Assembly (NCBI GenBank): GCA_030407315.1
Contig: JALQPE010001846.1
Span: 1 to 64,000 of the forward strand
Length of the DNA: 64,000 nt
Source: Asparagopsis taxiformis
Taxonomy: Eukaryota; Rhodophyta; Florideophyceae; Bonnemaisoniales; Bonnemaisoniaceae
Direction: 5' to 3'
Shown here: positions 30,765 through 42,370 of the stretch, in pieces
Numbering within the stretch: the first letter of the stretch is position 1
How the letters are laid out: each line of letters starts with the position of its first letter
Position numbers and translations under genes: made by a program
The notes under the pieces: model-generated
Database searches by the model: none
Seen by the model: only the letters and a program-made list of their open reading frames with translations
What the model was told of the DNA's origin: nothing

Positions 30765-32700
30765 CCTGCAGCTGTCCCGTCGTCCAGTCGCTTTTGTGCA
30801 CCTACAACTGCTGCTACGATTTCAATAATGATTTCCATCCGTTTCCTCCTCTTCTCCCTCCCCATTCGCGGCACCGTTCTTGTTATCAATGCCCGTTATC
30901 CCTTTCAACCTTTGTAGAGCCTCCACGATATCTTTCACAGACCCACCCTCTCTCGCTTGTCGAATCCAGTATCCCTCTTCTTCAAATACATTCCTTCCTG
31001 TCTCGCCCGTAACATTCAACAGCGTCTCCACATCCCGGCATTCTGCCAGTCCCAGTCGATAGAATACGGGGATGATAATCAAACCACGTTCCCCATACTC
31101 TGCAAACCGCCTCAGGAAGCATAACAACTCTTGCATAGTCCATTTTCGCGCTGGAAATTCAGGTGATAATATTACAACAGCAATCGAAGCAGACTCCATC
31201 TCCTCATCCATCTTCTTCGATGCGTCCTGTCCAGGTTGCAATTCCTCTCTGTCGAAGAACACTTCGAATCCCATCTCAATCAGCTTGTCATAAACCACTT
31301 GCCCAATGGTGTCCTTGTCCGGGCCGGCGTGACTAATGAATACCTTGCCCTTCTTCTCTTGCTTTCTGCTATTTGTATGGGAAGGGTGTAACTGTGTGCC
31401 ATTACTTGTGGTGTTGGCGAGAGGGGGTAGTTGCGGTTCATCTCATTCTTCTAGCTCGGTTTCCTCTGTCACCAGTTGTACATACTGTAGCCCTCCATAA
31501 TCCTTTGAAGCCCAGAAACGATGTGTTGCAGAGGAGTAACTCACCTCATGGGGTGTGTGATCAAGTGTAGCAACAGTGATGATTTTGTTCTTGTGCTCCA
31601 TCTGAATTGCACCTGAATAGAGGTTATCTTTCTCTACTAGATTACAGAATGGGCGCGAACGACTGTTTCTGATGGCATTTGGCGATTCCTGGTCATTTTC
31701 CACCAAACTTCGGCCTCGCATGGTGGTTAGGTTAACATTCCATGAAAACGATTTCTTCACTCGTTCTCCATCAAATACAGTTTGAACGAGAGCCTCAGCC
31801 CTGAGAACAGCCCATTGTGCATTGAAATGTAAATGGTACACCATTGGTCCTCTGAACATGCCTTGGTAATCTCCAACCGTTCCCGCCCAGTCCTTCACAT
31901 CCGAAAATGTGTGCATAGTCTCACCACTTGAAATATCAACAATGAATACAGTCAACTCTGGGAATCCACAGTACGAAACCAGTCCTCCACTACTGCACAC
32001 TGCAACTCGAGTAACGTAGCGATCCGGTCTGAATTTGTAGATCACACCCCCTTTCCCTTCAGCGACATCTTCAACTCTTCTCGCCTCAATCTCTTCTGAT
32101 CCCGTGTTGAACACAGCCATGAATGAGTCATCATACGATATCCCAAACGCTTCGACGTCTCTGACGAACGAATGTTCGGGACCACGCAAGTTGGCATCTC
32201 CAACTCTCGTCGTGTCCCACACATACACGTTTCCATTACGCATGTCCCCCACGAACAACTGTGATTCATCTTTGTTAAGAGCAATCGACCATGGGATACG
32301 CATTCGAATGTCGAAGAATCGTTGTATGATAGAAACGCCAGTCGAGACACTTTTCACGTCCCACACTATAATTTCCGTCTGGCCTGCAGAGTACAACAGA
32401 TTTGCATCTCTGCTGAACACAACTGAACCAACTCCAGCATGGTACCCAATCAGCGGCTCACAAACTTGTCGCAGATCTTGAACGCTCCACAACCGTACAC
32501 TCTTGTCTTTGGAAGCTGACGCGATAATACTTTCGTCGGCACTCAGCGTAACACAGTAAACATTGCCTGTGTGTCCAGCGAGCGCTTCTCCATTCGTTGT
32601 CCACGTGTCCACGTCCCAAACTCGAAGAGTATGATCATTTGATCCAGAGACCAATGTGAAGTCTTGAGAGTCCGATGCCTTCAGATGTTTATTGATCCGG
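30765..32700 (-). pseudogene. WD40-TIR part of a broken NB-ARC-WD40-TIR gene
   Basis: A close paralogue of the C-terminal half of the gene at 56772-60932. The WD40 region (SGSNDHTLRVWDVDTW, SASKDKSVRLWSVQD) is open from about 32654 to 31443. A TGA at 31443-31445 replaces the Trp codon of the LEEWDEPQLP context. The same frame then continues through KKGKVFISHAGPDKDTIG and the TIR domain to 30822. The extreme C-terminus is frameshifted (ends ETDGNHY) although nucleotide similarity continues to about 30765. The 5' side is cut at about 32700 by the truncated copia element. Confidence 0.9.
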
Positions 32701-32748
32701 CGTCGGAGCTATAAGTATCGATGGATTAGTAAATTGTAATTGAGATTT

Positions 32749-35303
32749 CTATGTGTTAATTGTTAATGGGTGCATTGCGGTGAGGAGACGAGATTTGTCT
32801 TCACAGGCCCCCGGCTCACTGCAATGCGAGGTGGAAAGTTGAGGGAGGATGTTTATGGAATTGCGTATGGATGTTAGTTTCCGGCGATGGACTGGTTTGG
32901 TGAAGATATCGGCTGGGGTGAGGTGTCCAGGGATGTGTTGTACAGTTAGTTCGTTGCGTTCGATGAGGTCGATAATATGGTGGTGTCGGATATCAATGTA
33001 GCGCTTGCGTTTTGTTGGTGTTTTGTTGAGCGCAATTTTGACGGCTGCCATGTTGTCAATGTGTAGTATGGTCGGTGTGGTGATAGGTTGGAATGTGGAT
33101 AGTAGTCGGCGGAGCCACATTGTTTGTTCTGAGGCGAGGGAGCAGCTACATATTCTGCTGCGCAAGTGGATAGCGCGACGGTGGACTGTTTCTTGGATGA
33201 CCAGAATATAGGTGTGTTGTTGAAGGTATGGACAGTTCCTGTGGTGGATTTTCGATCGCTGCCATTGGCGTGGTCTGCATCAACGAATGAGTGGAGGTGG
33301 TGCTTTGACGGATCAGAGACGGGGAGGAAAATGAGGCCGTGGGTTGGCGTTTCGCGGAGGTAGCGTAGGACTCGCTTGAGGTGGTTTTGGTCAGTAGAAG
33401 AGGGTGCAGCCATGTTTGCAGCCAGTCTATTGACTGAGAGGTGGATGTCTGGCCTTGTGCTGTCGGCGATGTATCGTAGTTCGCCAAGAATAGATCGGAA
33501 CTTGGTGGATTCAGTTGATGTGAGCGGTTGGGGGATGTGAGAGTCATTTAGCGGTTCTGGGTAAGGTGTTTGGGTGGGGTTACATTCGTGCATGCCAGCT
33601 CGTTCAAGGGCGTGTTTCGTGAGTTGTGGCTGTCCAATGTGGATGGCACTGTCCTGTTGCCGATATGAGATATACCAGCCGAGGTGTTGAGTTGGTTTGC
33701 CGATACGTTTGATGTCGTATTTGCGGCGAAGTTCCGAGTGGAGTTTATCTATGAGTTGTTGGTGGGTGGATATGATTAGGAAGTCGTCCATGCTTATTGC
33801 GAAGTGGATGTATTTGGTTGGTGAGTGGATGTGGGAGAAAAGGGTAGGGTCAGTGTGTGATGGAGTGTATCCACAGGATTTGAGGAAGCGGAAGAGGGCA
33901 GTGGAGTAGATGTGGGCTGCCGGTGGGGTGCCGTAGAGGTTGCGGATGAGGATCCCTGTTTTGTCTATGTGTTTCAGTTCGCCGTTGAAGCGCGGAGGTT
34001 GTTTTACGTACACTGTGTGAGACGGGTCGTATAATTCGTGTATGTAGGCGGATTTGATGTCGAAGGCTTCAATGTGGAGGTTGTATGCGGCAGTGAGAGC
34101 GAAAAGGAGTCTGATTGTCGTGCGTTCCGCCATGTGCGTGGAAGTATGGAGGGGGTTGTAGTGTATTCCGGGGATCATGCGGTCTCCGCGGACAGTGATC
34201 CGGGCTTTGCGGCGTTCGATGCTGCCGTCGGCGTTCCTTTTGTATCTATAGGCCATTTTGAGGGGGATAATGCGAGTATGTTTAGGGACGGATGACGAGG
34301 GTACCCAGGATATGGTTTTGGTGGCGTCGATTGTTTCGAGCTCGTCGTCATGGGCTGCGGACCACTCGTCTGCATCTGGGTACATGCGGGCTTGGTTGAG
34401 GGAGGATAGTGCAGGGGTGTTTGGAGTGATTTGCCGTGGTATGTCCGGTGATTTGATGTGAAATGCGGCGTTTGTGGTGAGGAGCGGATCGGTGGACTGG
34501 AAATAGGGTTTGAAGTCGGTGGCCCGTATGTTGTGGAGTCGTCTGGGGGAGAGTGTTTCTACGCAGACATGGCTCATGGATGTGCCGAAGAGGTATCGTG
34601 CAGGGAGAGCTTTGGGGCTGAGTTTGGAGCTTCTTTTGTGTAAGGGGATGGTGCCTATTTGGCCAAATATGAGTAGTCGCGTGGGGCGTGGACGGGTGCC
34701 GTGCCATTGTTCGTAGGGTGTGGCGTCTGTGTTGCTGTGGGAGAGCATGTTTTGTTTGAAGACTGCGTCTTTGTGTGCGTACTCCCAGTATGTGTCGGGG
34801 AGTCCGGAATGTAGTAAGTTTGCTCGAGTGGCTTCCATGGTGGTGCGGTTTACCCGCTCGGCGATGGAGTTTTCTTGGGGTTGGCAGGGGACTGTGGTTG
34901 AGAATTTTGTTCCGAGCTGGCGGAAGTAAGTTTGGATGGATGTCTGGGTGAATTCTTTTGCGTTGTCGGAGCGGAAATGGCGTGGTGGGCGGTCATGCTG
35001 GGTGCAGACTAGATTGATAATTTTGGGGATCGATGCGGAGACGACGGCTCGTGACGGGAGGTAGTCTACTATGAGGAATCTTGTGGCTGCGTCAATGAAG
35101 GTGACGAAATAAGAGTTTCCTTCTGTGGATTTGGTGAGGATTGGGCCGCATATGTCGGAGCTAATGAATTCTCCAGGGGAGTAGTTGTGTGAGGTGCGAT
35201 GGTGTGGCCGAATGGATTGTTTGGCTGGTGCGCATGCAGAGCATGTATTTGCTGTCTCCGTTATGTCTGTTGGGAGTAGGGGGAGACAATTTGATTTGGA
35301 CAT
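32749..35303 (-). pseudogene. Integrase, RT and RNase H of copia element 3
   Basis: 785 codons are open from 35303 to 32946. They cover the CSACAPAK end of HHCC, SSDICGPILTKSTEG, FIDAATRF, RSDNAKEFTQ, CQPQENSIAERVNRT, EAFDIKSAYIHELY, the catalytic FAISMDDFLIIS and RNase H VDADHANGSDRKSTTG. After TCAAEYVAA a frameshift near 33150 moves the RNase H tail (IDNMAAVKIALN, TPADIFTKPVHRRK) into another frame. This is the best-preserved Pol in the window, with one shift. Confidence 0.85.
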
Positions 35304-35480
35304 CGCTGAGAGGCGCTTGGTCGGTTCGTGATTAAGTTTGAGGTGCCATTCGAGGGTCTCTCTTGCCTTTGGTGTCGGGGTTTGTTTCTGGTGGGGTTGT
35401 GGGTATGCTGGAGTGTTTTGGGAATGGGTTGGCGGTGGGTGTGTGGTGGTGTTCTGGGGGAGGTTGTTGATTGAGTGGGG

Positions 35481-36068
35481 CTAGGTCCTGGTGGTGGTCT
35501 GGGGGTTTGTTGACGTCTTGGAGCGAGGCTGGCTGGGGATGAGGGTTGGGGTGGCTTTTGCGGGCTTCTGTCGTGGGGTGGGGATACAGCGCGCGCCTTT
35601 TGCAGGGAGTGGGGTGGAGATTTCTTTATGTGTGGTTCCTGGCTCTGTGTCTATGTGTGTGTCACGGACACAGTACATGTTGTTGCGCCATTCCGCTGTA
35701 AGCACGATGCGGGGTCGTGTGGGATGTTTGGTGTTGATGACGAAAGCTCGTGAGGGTGTGAAGGTGACTTCTCCATATTCTTGGGCTAGGTCATGAACGG
35801 AGAGGAGGTTGGGGGATATGGATGGGTTGGCAACCGCAGGGATGGAAATGTGTGCCAGTGGGGATTTTAGGTGGAGGACTCCTCTGTGTGTGCAAGGTAC
35901 GACTTGGTTAGCTGCTGTGACGGAGGCAGACGGCTTTCGGATGGGGTGCATTGCCATGGTTGGGCGGGTGACGTGGGAGGGATGTGCGCCGGAGTCTAGT
36001 ATGAACGTACCGTCGCTGGATTGGTGCGTATTTGGCCGTGGTTCTATTTCTGGGTTCATAGTAGGCAT
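35481..36068 (-). pseudogene. Protease region of copia element 3
   Basis: Active site GTFILDSGAHPSHV near the start, then NLLSVHDLAQEYGEVTF. It ends at TAG 35481-35483, but the same frame stays open beyond the stop through EWHLKLNHEPTKRLSAM into the 32946-35303 ORF. Protease and Pol are therefore one frame with a single stop. Confidence 0.8.
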
Positions 36069-36588
36069 GAAAAGGGCGCTTTTTGCGTGGTTGCCGCGCC
36101 TGGGGAGGCTTTTAGGGCGGTTTTGGGGGCTTGATGGTGTGTTCTTTGGGTGGTGGGGGTGGCGGCATTGGGAGTCAGAGTGCAGCGGTTTGAATCCGAG
36201 AGAGGTGTGGTAGGAGCACGGATGGCGGGGTGCTGGTGTGACTCGGCGTCGGTCGCGGGGTGGAGGGAGATGGTTGTAGAAGGTGTGTGTGTGTGTTTCT
36301 GCGGGATAATCGGTGGGTGGGTTTCTTCTTCAAGCTGTATGAAGTCTTGGAGGTTGTGCATGCGTAGGGAGAATTCTTTGATGGATCTTGGGGTGTTTCC
36401 GGCTAGGAGCTTTCCCATTTCGATGCCTTTGCGGGAATGTTTCAGCCCTGTGAGCATGAGGTCGACGGTGGTTGCTTCGTCGTTGATGAGTGGGTAGTTC
36501 GCGGATATCATGCGGTCGCGGAGGGAAGCATGAGTGTATATGTAGTCGTTGATGGTGGTGTGGTCGAGGAAGCGATCGTGATCGTGAG
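36056..36588 (-). pseudogene. Gag of copia element 3, 5'-truncated
   Basis: Capsid-like sequence: INDYIYTHASLRDRMISANY, VDLMLTGLKHSRKG and FSLRMHNLQDFIQ. It overlaps the protease ORF by 13 bp in a different frame. The N-terminus is lost at the junction with an NB-ARC fragment. Confidence 0.75.
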
Positions 36589-36651
36589 CGTGAGAAAGAA
36601 CAACTTCCCGATGGTTCCAAAGACGCTGCATGGATTCGGTACTGGCACGCA
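36589..36651 (+). pseudogene. 62-bp NB-ARC gene fragment in inverted orientation
   Basis: On the plus strand this resembles 57650-57710 of the intact gene (DGSKDAAWIRYWHA against CGSKDTAWIRYWHA). The rest of the broken gene here is on the minus strand. It sits between the truncated copia Gag and the hAT insertion, so it marks a rearrangement. Confidence 0.8.
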
Positions 36652-36658
36652 GACCCTA
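36651..36658. repeat. Probable hAT target-site duplication, left
   Basis: AGACCCTA here and AGACCCTC at 38512-38519 differ in the last base only. Eight base pairs is the expected hAT target-site length. Confidence 0.6.
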
Positions 36659-38511
36659 TCAAAAATATATTTTTGAAAATTTTTGAAAAGATCAAATCTG
36701 AATAAATTATTTTCCAGCATGGCCATGAAGAATAAATTATTTGAATAATTTTTAGTATTCCCAGCGAATGTTCACATCTCATATCGTCCTACTGGACGAG
36801 TTTATTCACTTCAGCTATGCTCCAAAACGTTCTGTTCGCGTGCAAGAACATCTGTGATTCGAAAGTAGATGGCAAAATGCTTCTACAGCGGTCAGATAGG
36901 GCATACCCCGCTTTTGAAAATAGTCGTTCACAAATGTTAGATGTTGGCAACAGGAACCGCAAATCCAAATATTCTCCAGTAGATCTACCATCCGACATTC
37001 GTCGACGTTTCAAGGCCTTCTCAGCAAGCGAGATATCTGTGCAGTCGTTTCTATTCGGAGTCCTTGCGGTAGTTCTGCGTAAATGCGCAACACTTGTCTT
37101 CTCCTCTGCTGAATCAGCAGTGCTGATAGCATATCACCACGGCCGTCTAGAATCTTTACTACTGCAGATTCGAAAGTGGGGTCGAAAACAACCTGTGAGT
37201 TGTAGGATAGCCGCGACTTTGACTCTGTAAATTCTTCAATAACCGTATCAAATACACCACGAACATCAGCAAGCGTCGTTGAGTCATTTTGTAGTAGTTT
37301 AGTCACTGAATCCAAATCTCCCAACTTTTCGCACAGTGCATCAATCTCCCGATCTTGAAGAGCCGAAGGTATTAGCTCATCGATAGATTCCATACCTAGT
37401 GAAGGTAGAAACTCTCTTAGTTCTCGATAGCGTTTTAACATTTCGAAGAAAGAACTCCACCTAGTGATATTTCGGGTTTTGGCCCTGAGTGACGTGCGCT
37501 GTCTCAATTTTGCTGCTGGTATCAGATTCCGTAACTTAGTCATGAGCTTGTGAACAGCAGATAGAATTTCTTCATGGCTATTAAGAATATCTTGAACAGA
37601 AAGATTGAATCTGTGGCTAGCACACCCAATAAAATGTTTCCGAGCTTTGCGGGCGAACGCTTTGTTTGTGGAGCAACTGTCCCCGATTAAGGCTGCGACG
37701 TTCTCCCATGATCTTCCATAAACAGACAAAACGAAAGAGACGAAACTGTAGTATTGTTCTGAATCTAATGAGTCCTCTTCTTCGAAAGGAGAAAACGCCA
37801 GAAGACACTTTTCAATATTATTGCTCTGTTTGGATACAAATGTTGCAAATACGCAAAGGTAGTGAGTTTCAACACTACTCCAACCATCGAAAACAAGCGC
37901 AAAAACAGGTGGAAGAACGTCAGATATCTTCTTCTCCACCTCACTTGTCAATTCCGCAATGTATTTCATCATTGTATTGACAGATATTGGATCATGCTTC
38001 ACGTGAGCTTTAGCAGTCTCGTTTTCGCAAAAAGTGAATGGTAGCAATCCCAATATGACCAGCTCGATCCATGCGTGAATTTTCCGTGCTTTCTTCGACC
38101 AAAAGTGGTCTATTATGCTAAGCTGTGAAGTAGCGCTGGACTCGAGCCTGCTATCAATGTTCGTATACTCGGGGTGCTCAGATGTGATGTGTGAACACAA
38201 GTTGGTGTAGCCAGAGCCCTTCTGAGAACATTTTGCACCACATTTGCATGTCCATGACGTTCCTTGAGGAGAATCTCTCGTAAAAAAGAGCTCCGCCAGC
38301 GCTTTTCCTTTCAGTGTCGTTGAAGACATGACGGAATACAAAATTGGGAGCTGATTGTCGACGGTAGGGAGCTCAAAACCTGTACAGGTTTCCACCGAGC
38401 AATACTGCTGAATTATTCAAGTTTGAAAATAAATAATTCTTCGAAGTTTTGAACCGAAATAATTTATTTTTGAAGAATAATTTAAATAATTTAAATCTGA
38501 ATATATTTTTG
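36659..38511 (-). mobile_element. hAT DNA transposon
   Basis: About 1.85 kb. The ends are short inverted repeats (CAAAAATATATTT on the left; the reverse complement of the right end begins CAAAAATATATTC) within A/T-rich flanks. The transposase lies on the minus strand. Likely TSDs are AGACCCTA and AGACCCTC. Confidence 0.8.
36789..38395 (-). pseudogene. hAT transposase with one frameshift
   Basis: The main ORF (37010-38395) begins with a BED-type zinc finger (CKCGAKCSQKGSGYTNLCSH ... H). It continues with FALVFDGWSSVETHY (first Asp), GDSCSTNKAFARKA (second Asp) and IGCASHRFNLSVQDIL. The C-terminal dimerisation block (LLPTSNICERLFSKAGYALS) is in 36789-37013 in another frame, so a shift lies near 37010. 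Otherwise it is full-length. A short intron is less likely because the ORFs nearly abut. Confidence 0.85.
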
Positions 38512-38770
38512 AGACCCTCTGGTCGGGATACCTCGTCCAGATGTCGCTGTCATGGCCGATTTCCTTGAGAATGGTTGTCTTTCCAGCGCCGCCCATGCCG
38601 GCGAGAGCGACGGTGTTGCATCCAGGTGTGTGCGAGAGTAGTTCCAGTTTGGCTCTACTCTCTGGAGAGTGGGACTGTTGGGAGAAGTCTAGGACGGCGG
38701 CGAGATTTGATGGAACATAGAAAGTTTTTGGCTTTTTGGCTGGTTGGGTCGAAGAAAAGTTACCTCCCAT
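38512..38770 (-). pseudogene. N-terminus of the broken NB-ARC-WD40-TIR gene
   Basis: Start ATG at 38768-38770: MGGNFSSTQPAKK, an MGxxxS N-myristoylation-type start like that of the intact gene. AAVLDFSQQSHSPESRAK and the P-loop GMGGAGKTTILKEIGH follow. Homology ends after DIWTRYPD at about 38526, close to the hAT target site. The region between the P-loop and the WD40 repeats is missing apart from the 62-bp fragment. Confidence 0.88.
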
Positions 38771-39634
38771 TTTGAGAACGGTGGGTAGAGGCGGTAAGTG
38801 ATGTCAGTTCTGAAGGTGGGACGATGGGTGTGTAACCGAGCGGAGGGCTGGAAAGACTTGAGCGATAATTCGAATACGCAGTGTGGAATAGAGTCGTCAC
38901 GGGCGTGGGGAAGGAGCGTCGTAAGGCAAGTTTGGTGGGGAGTGATCTCGAGGAGGGGTGCGGTGAACGGTTTGGGAGATTGGTACTAGACGGGCGAGCG
39001 GGAGGGATAGACGATAGTTGAGAATGTGTTGTCGTGAGATATGTACTGGGGTAAGTTTGCAGGTGGAGATAGGTTGGACGTGAGAGGCAAGGGAGTGAAC
39101 ACAAGTTGTGGCAATGGGTTGGTTGTCGGAGGCAGGGGAGTGATCACAAGTCGTCGCGGTGGAGATGGTGATGGCGTTAACGAGATGTGGGAAGCAAAGC
39201 AACAGGGGCATGTTCGTGCGAGATTTCAGTGTGCAGTGAATGCTTACAGGTCAAGAACTGGTGTACAGGAACAATTGTAGATTTGTGACAGGCGGATTAC
39301 ACCTAACGACTCATCAAAACACAAGTGGGAGATTGAAGAACGTGTGCGCCAGATATCAAACAACCAGGGAGTTTGTTACCGCGATGGATTTTGCGGGAGG
39401 ACAAGCATTGAGCGCGACGGTTGTGCGAGTTCGGGAACAGGGAGAGCCGCGGCTGCGAGGGACGAATCCGGCGGCACATCCGTTGTGTCGTAGAACGGCC
39501 CCAGCGTTAGTGCCGTGCGAGCCGATCGTTTTCGGAGCGTGACGCCACGTGATATGTCCGGTGTCGGGTGCCATTCACGGTGCACATCGGGCGGCAACCT
39601 GAGAAGCAGCCAGCAATGAAGTCAAGTCAAACAT
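38771..39634. other. Upstream region of the broken NLR-like gene
   Basis: No gene supported. Before the copia element 4 insertion at 39640 this joined 56277-56771, making a shared divergent upstream region of about 1.36 kb between the two NLR-like genes. Confidence 0.5.
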
Positions 39635-39639
39635 GTGCA
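39635..39639. repeat. Target-site duplication GTGCA, left
   Basis: Identical to GTGCA at 56277-56281 and flanks copia element 4. Confidence 0.92.
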
Positions 39640-39752
39640 TGTTGGAGATCAATGTATCTTGTGTGTCGTTTTATTGTTTGGTGTCCGCTGGTGGCGAGTA
39701 TTTATACTGTGATGAGGATACTGTAAGAAGGTTTAAGTAGAGTTATTCGTCA
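39640..39752 (-). repeat. 3' LTR of copia element 4
   Basis: 113 bp (TGTTGGAGATCAATG ... TTATTCGTCA on the plus strand), close to 56164-56276. A copy of its terminal 17 bases recurs at 39784-39800. Confidence 0.93.
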
Positions 39753-39783
39753 TCGTGAGCCGTGATGTGTGTGCGTCACGGAA

Positions 39784-39800
39784 AGTAGAGTTATTCGTCA
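39784..39800 (-). repeat. LTR-start copy upstream of the 3' LTR (element 4)
   Basis: TGACGAATAACTCTACT on the minus strand, identical to the LTR start and 48 nt before it. The pol stop codon (TGA of CGCGGCGACTGA) is formed by the first bases of this copy. Confidence 0.8.
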
Positions 39801-39911
39801 GTCGCCGCGTGATGCAGACGCAGAGAGGCGAAGGAGAGGCAGTTTTTCTTTGAATTGAGCGGGTTTCAACGATTTGGTTAGTAGGTCGGCCGGATTGCGT
39901 GCGGATGGTAT
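39798..39911 (-). pseudogene. RNase H tail of copia element 4
   Basis: IPSARNPADLLTKSLKPAQF ... LPLLRLSASASRGD and a stop. This matches the last 35-40 residues of the other copia Pols. The preceding residues belong to the inserted element. Confidence 0.85.
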
Positions 39912-40037
39912 GCGTCTGTGTTTTCGGAAGTGGACGCGGACGTCCAGTCTCTCTAGTACGGGTCCTAGTCGGCCCCGAGATTTACTAGAACAAATGAACG
40001 TCCGCGTCCGAAAAAAAATAAAAATTTTTTGGATGCG

Positions 40038-40347
40038 GACGTCCACTTTCTCTAGTACGTTCGGCGGAATACTAGGACCCGACATCCACTTTCTCTAGTA
40101 CGTTCGGCGGAATACTAGGACCCGACATCCAATTTCTCTAGTACATTCAGCGGAATACTAGGACCCGACATCCAATTTCTCTAGTACATTCAGCGGGATC
40201 CTAGGACCCGACATCCACTTTCTCTAGTACGTTCGGCGGAATACTAGGACCCGACATCCACTTTCTCTAGTACGTTTGGCGGAGTACTAGGACCCGACAT
40301 CCAGTTTTTCTAGTACGTTTGGCCGGATACTAGGACCCGACATCCAG
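40038..40347. repeat. 43-bp tandem array (seven units plus partial)
   Basis: Units start at 40038, 40081, 40124, 40167, 40210, 40253, 40296 and 40339, exactly 43 bp apart. Each contains GACATCC (or GACGTCC), TCTCTAGTACGTTCGGCGG and ATACTAGGACCC. CTAGTAC and TACTAG inside form short inverted pairs. A diverged unit precedes it at about 39940. Confidence 0.95.
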
Positions 40348-40470
40348 TATACAATATATCAGCAAAAACCCGGAGGGAAGAAATTACAGCGGATGGTAAA
40401 TTAAGGGCCCATATCGGACCGTATTTTATTCTCTCATTTACGAAACTGCTCGTATACAATACGTCTCTCT

Positions 40471-40614
40471 AGAATAGGAAATACATATCTGGTCAGAATA
40501 GGAAATAAATACCCGGTTAGAATAGGAAATACGTATCAAGCCAGGATACGGAATATGTATCCAGCTAGAATATGGAATACGTATCCAGCCAGAATACAAA
40601 ATACCTGTCAGCAT
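40471..40614. repeat. 24-bp tandem array (six units)
   Basis: Units at 40471, 40495, 40519, 40543, 40567 and 40591 follow AGAATAGGAAATACGTATC with a variable CAGCC-like end. Confidence 0.92.
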
Positions 40615-40929
40615 ACCGTCGATCACCCATCTCCCTCACTATCGCGTTCTCCCTACCATCCGAACGCCATGCACCACCATCCGCACATACTTCAAGAACC
40701 CTCACGACCTAGATTACAAAAAATCTGCTCCTTCCCAATACCATCCCCGCTTTCCTCGACACCACCCCAGCCCATTAAATCATCAAGACATGAAACACGA
40801 ACATGGTCAGCAAAATCTTACACGACTTGAAACCCACTCTTACTTCTATCGTATGCCTGAAAATATACACATACCAGAAACACCTCACAGCTTCATTCCC
40901 CATCTTCCTAGATCCCTTCTTCACTCTCC

Positions 40930-42370
40930 CTGAGTCCTGCCATTCCTGCTTCACCACTCCTGCATCACATACACAACATCAACCCCAACAGTCAGATTCA
41001 AAAGCAACGCTTACCACGCCAGATATCTTAGAAAATCCCTTACTTACCTCTCATCCATCCTACACACAATACAAACCATGATCCAAAACCTTGCAATGAA
41101 TAATCAAAGTCAGCAGTCCATATCTTCGCAAAACAAGTCTTGGCGCTCAATGAAACTTACCTTCTGTCATCACCATTCCAGCATCACCTGCATAAAATCG
41201 AAATCAACCACAACAGTCGGACTCAAAACCCACATGTCCCTCTCAGCATACTCTCAAAACTTCCGCACTTTCCTTCGCTCGACACAATACGCACCATGAC
41301 TGGATAAGCTTCCAATGAATAAATATCGCATTAACTGCAATAGTCAGATTCGAAACAAACACTTCTCTCGATGCATACCCTCAGAACTCACTTACTCTCG
41401 TTTCATTCTACACACAATACATACCAAAAGTCGAAAATCTCACAACCAACAAATGAAGTCAACATTCCGCATCTTCGCACCACCGGACTGCGCGCTAAAT
41501 GCAACTTACCTTCCGTCATCACCATTCCTGCATCACCTACAAAAAATCGAAATCAACAACAACAGTCGGACTGAAAACCCATGCTTCCCTCGCTGCATAC
41601 CCTCAGAACTCACTTACCCTCGTTGTATCCTGCACACAATAGAAACCATAAGTCAAAAATTGTACAAAAAAATGTAGTCAGCATTCCATATCTTCGCGCA
41701 ACTTAACTAGGCGCTCAATGTAACTTACCTTCCGTCATCACCATTCCAGAATCACCTACACAAAATCAACATCAACCACAGCAGTCAGACTCAAAACCCA
41801 CATTCCACTCACTGCACCCCTCAAATGCTCACCTACCTCCTTTCCACCCTTCAGCAAATATGCACCATGACTCACTAAGCTCCCAATAAATAAATATTGC
41901 ATAAAAGACGACAGTCACATTTAAAACAAACACTTCCCTCGCTTCATACCCTCAGGACGCACTTAACCTCTTCATCTCGTTGCATCATACAAACAATACA
42001 ACCAATAATTCACAAATCGTGCAACGAAAAAATGTAGTCAGCATTCCATTTCATCGCGAAACCCGTCTTTCAGCTCAATGAAACTTACCTTACTTCATCA
42101 CTATTCCTGCACCACCTATACAACATCAAAATGAACCAGAACAGTCAGACTAAAAACCCATGCATCCCTTATTGCACACCCGCGAGACTCACTTACTTAC
42201 CTGCCTCCCATGGTTCACAACATGCAAACCATGACTCACGAAGCTTCTAATGAATCAATATCGCATCAACGACAACAGTACGACTCAAAACACACGCTTC
42301 CCTCGCTGCATACTCTCCAAACTGGCATACTCACCGTCGTTCTATCCTCTACACCAAACAAAGGAAACAC
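40930..42370. repeat. Degenerate satellite-like repeat, units of about 130-220 bp
   Basis: Recurring blocks include ACTTACCTTCCGTCATCACC (about 41155, 41502, 41722, 42080), CAGTCAGACTCAAAACCCA and CTTCCCTCGCTGCATACC (eight versions between 40988 and 42290). The strand is C/A-rich and the units have diverged. No gene supported. Confidence 0.8.

Larger units (their letters stand above)
32700..36588 (-). mobile_element. Copia element 3, truncated
   Basis: A minus-strand copia element with Gag, protease, integrase, RT and RNase H. The right (5') end stops inside Gag at a rearrangement junction at about 36588, so the 5' LTR and primer site are missing. The left boundary is approximate, and I could not define the 3' LTR. 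Confidence 0.85.

Noticed and set aside
32760..32835. Inverted TGCATTGC/GCAATGC pair as the LTR edge of copia element 3
   Set aside because: It forms a short hairpin, but no second LTR copy exists in the window to confirm it, so the 3' boundary of that element was left approximate.
37010..37013. Intron between the two hAT transposase ORFs
   Set aside because: The ORFs nearly abut with no room for an intron; a single-base frameshift explains the change of frame better.
41315..41677. 120-codon plus-strand ORF
   Set aside because: It lies in degenerate satellite-like DNA and repeats its own motifs; no protein family resemblance.
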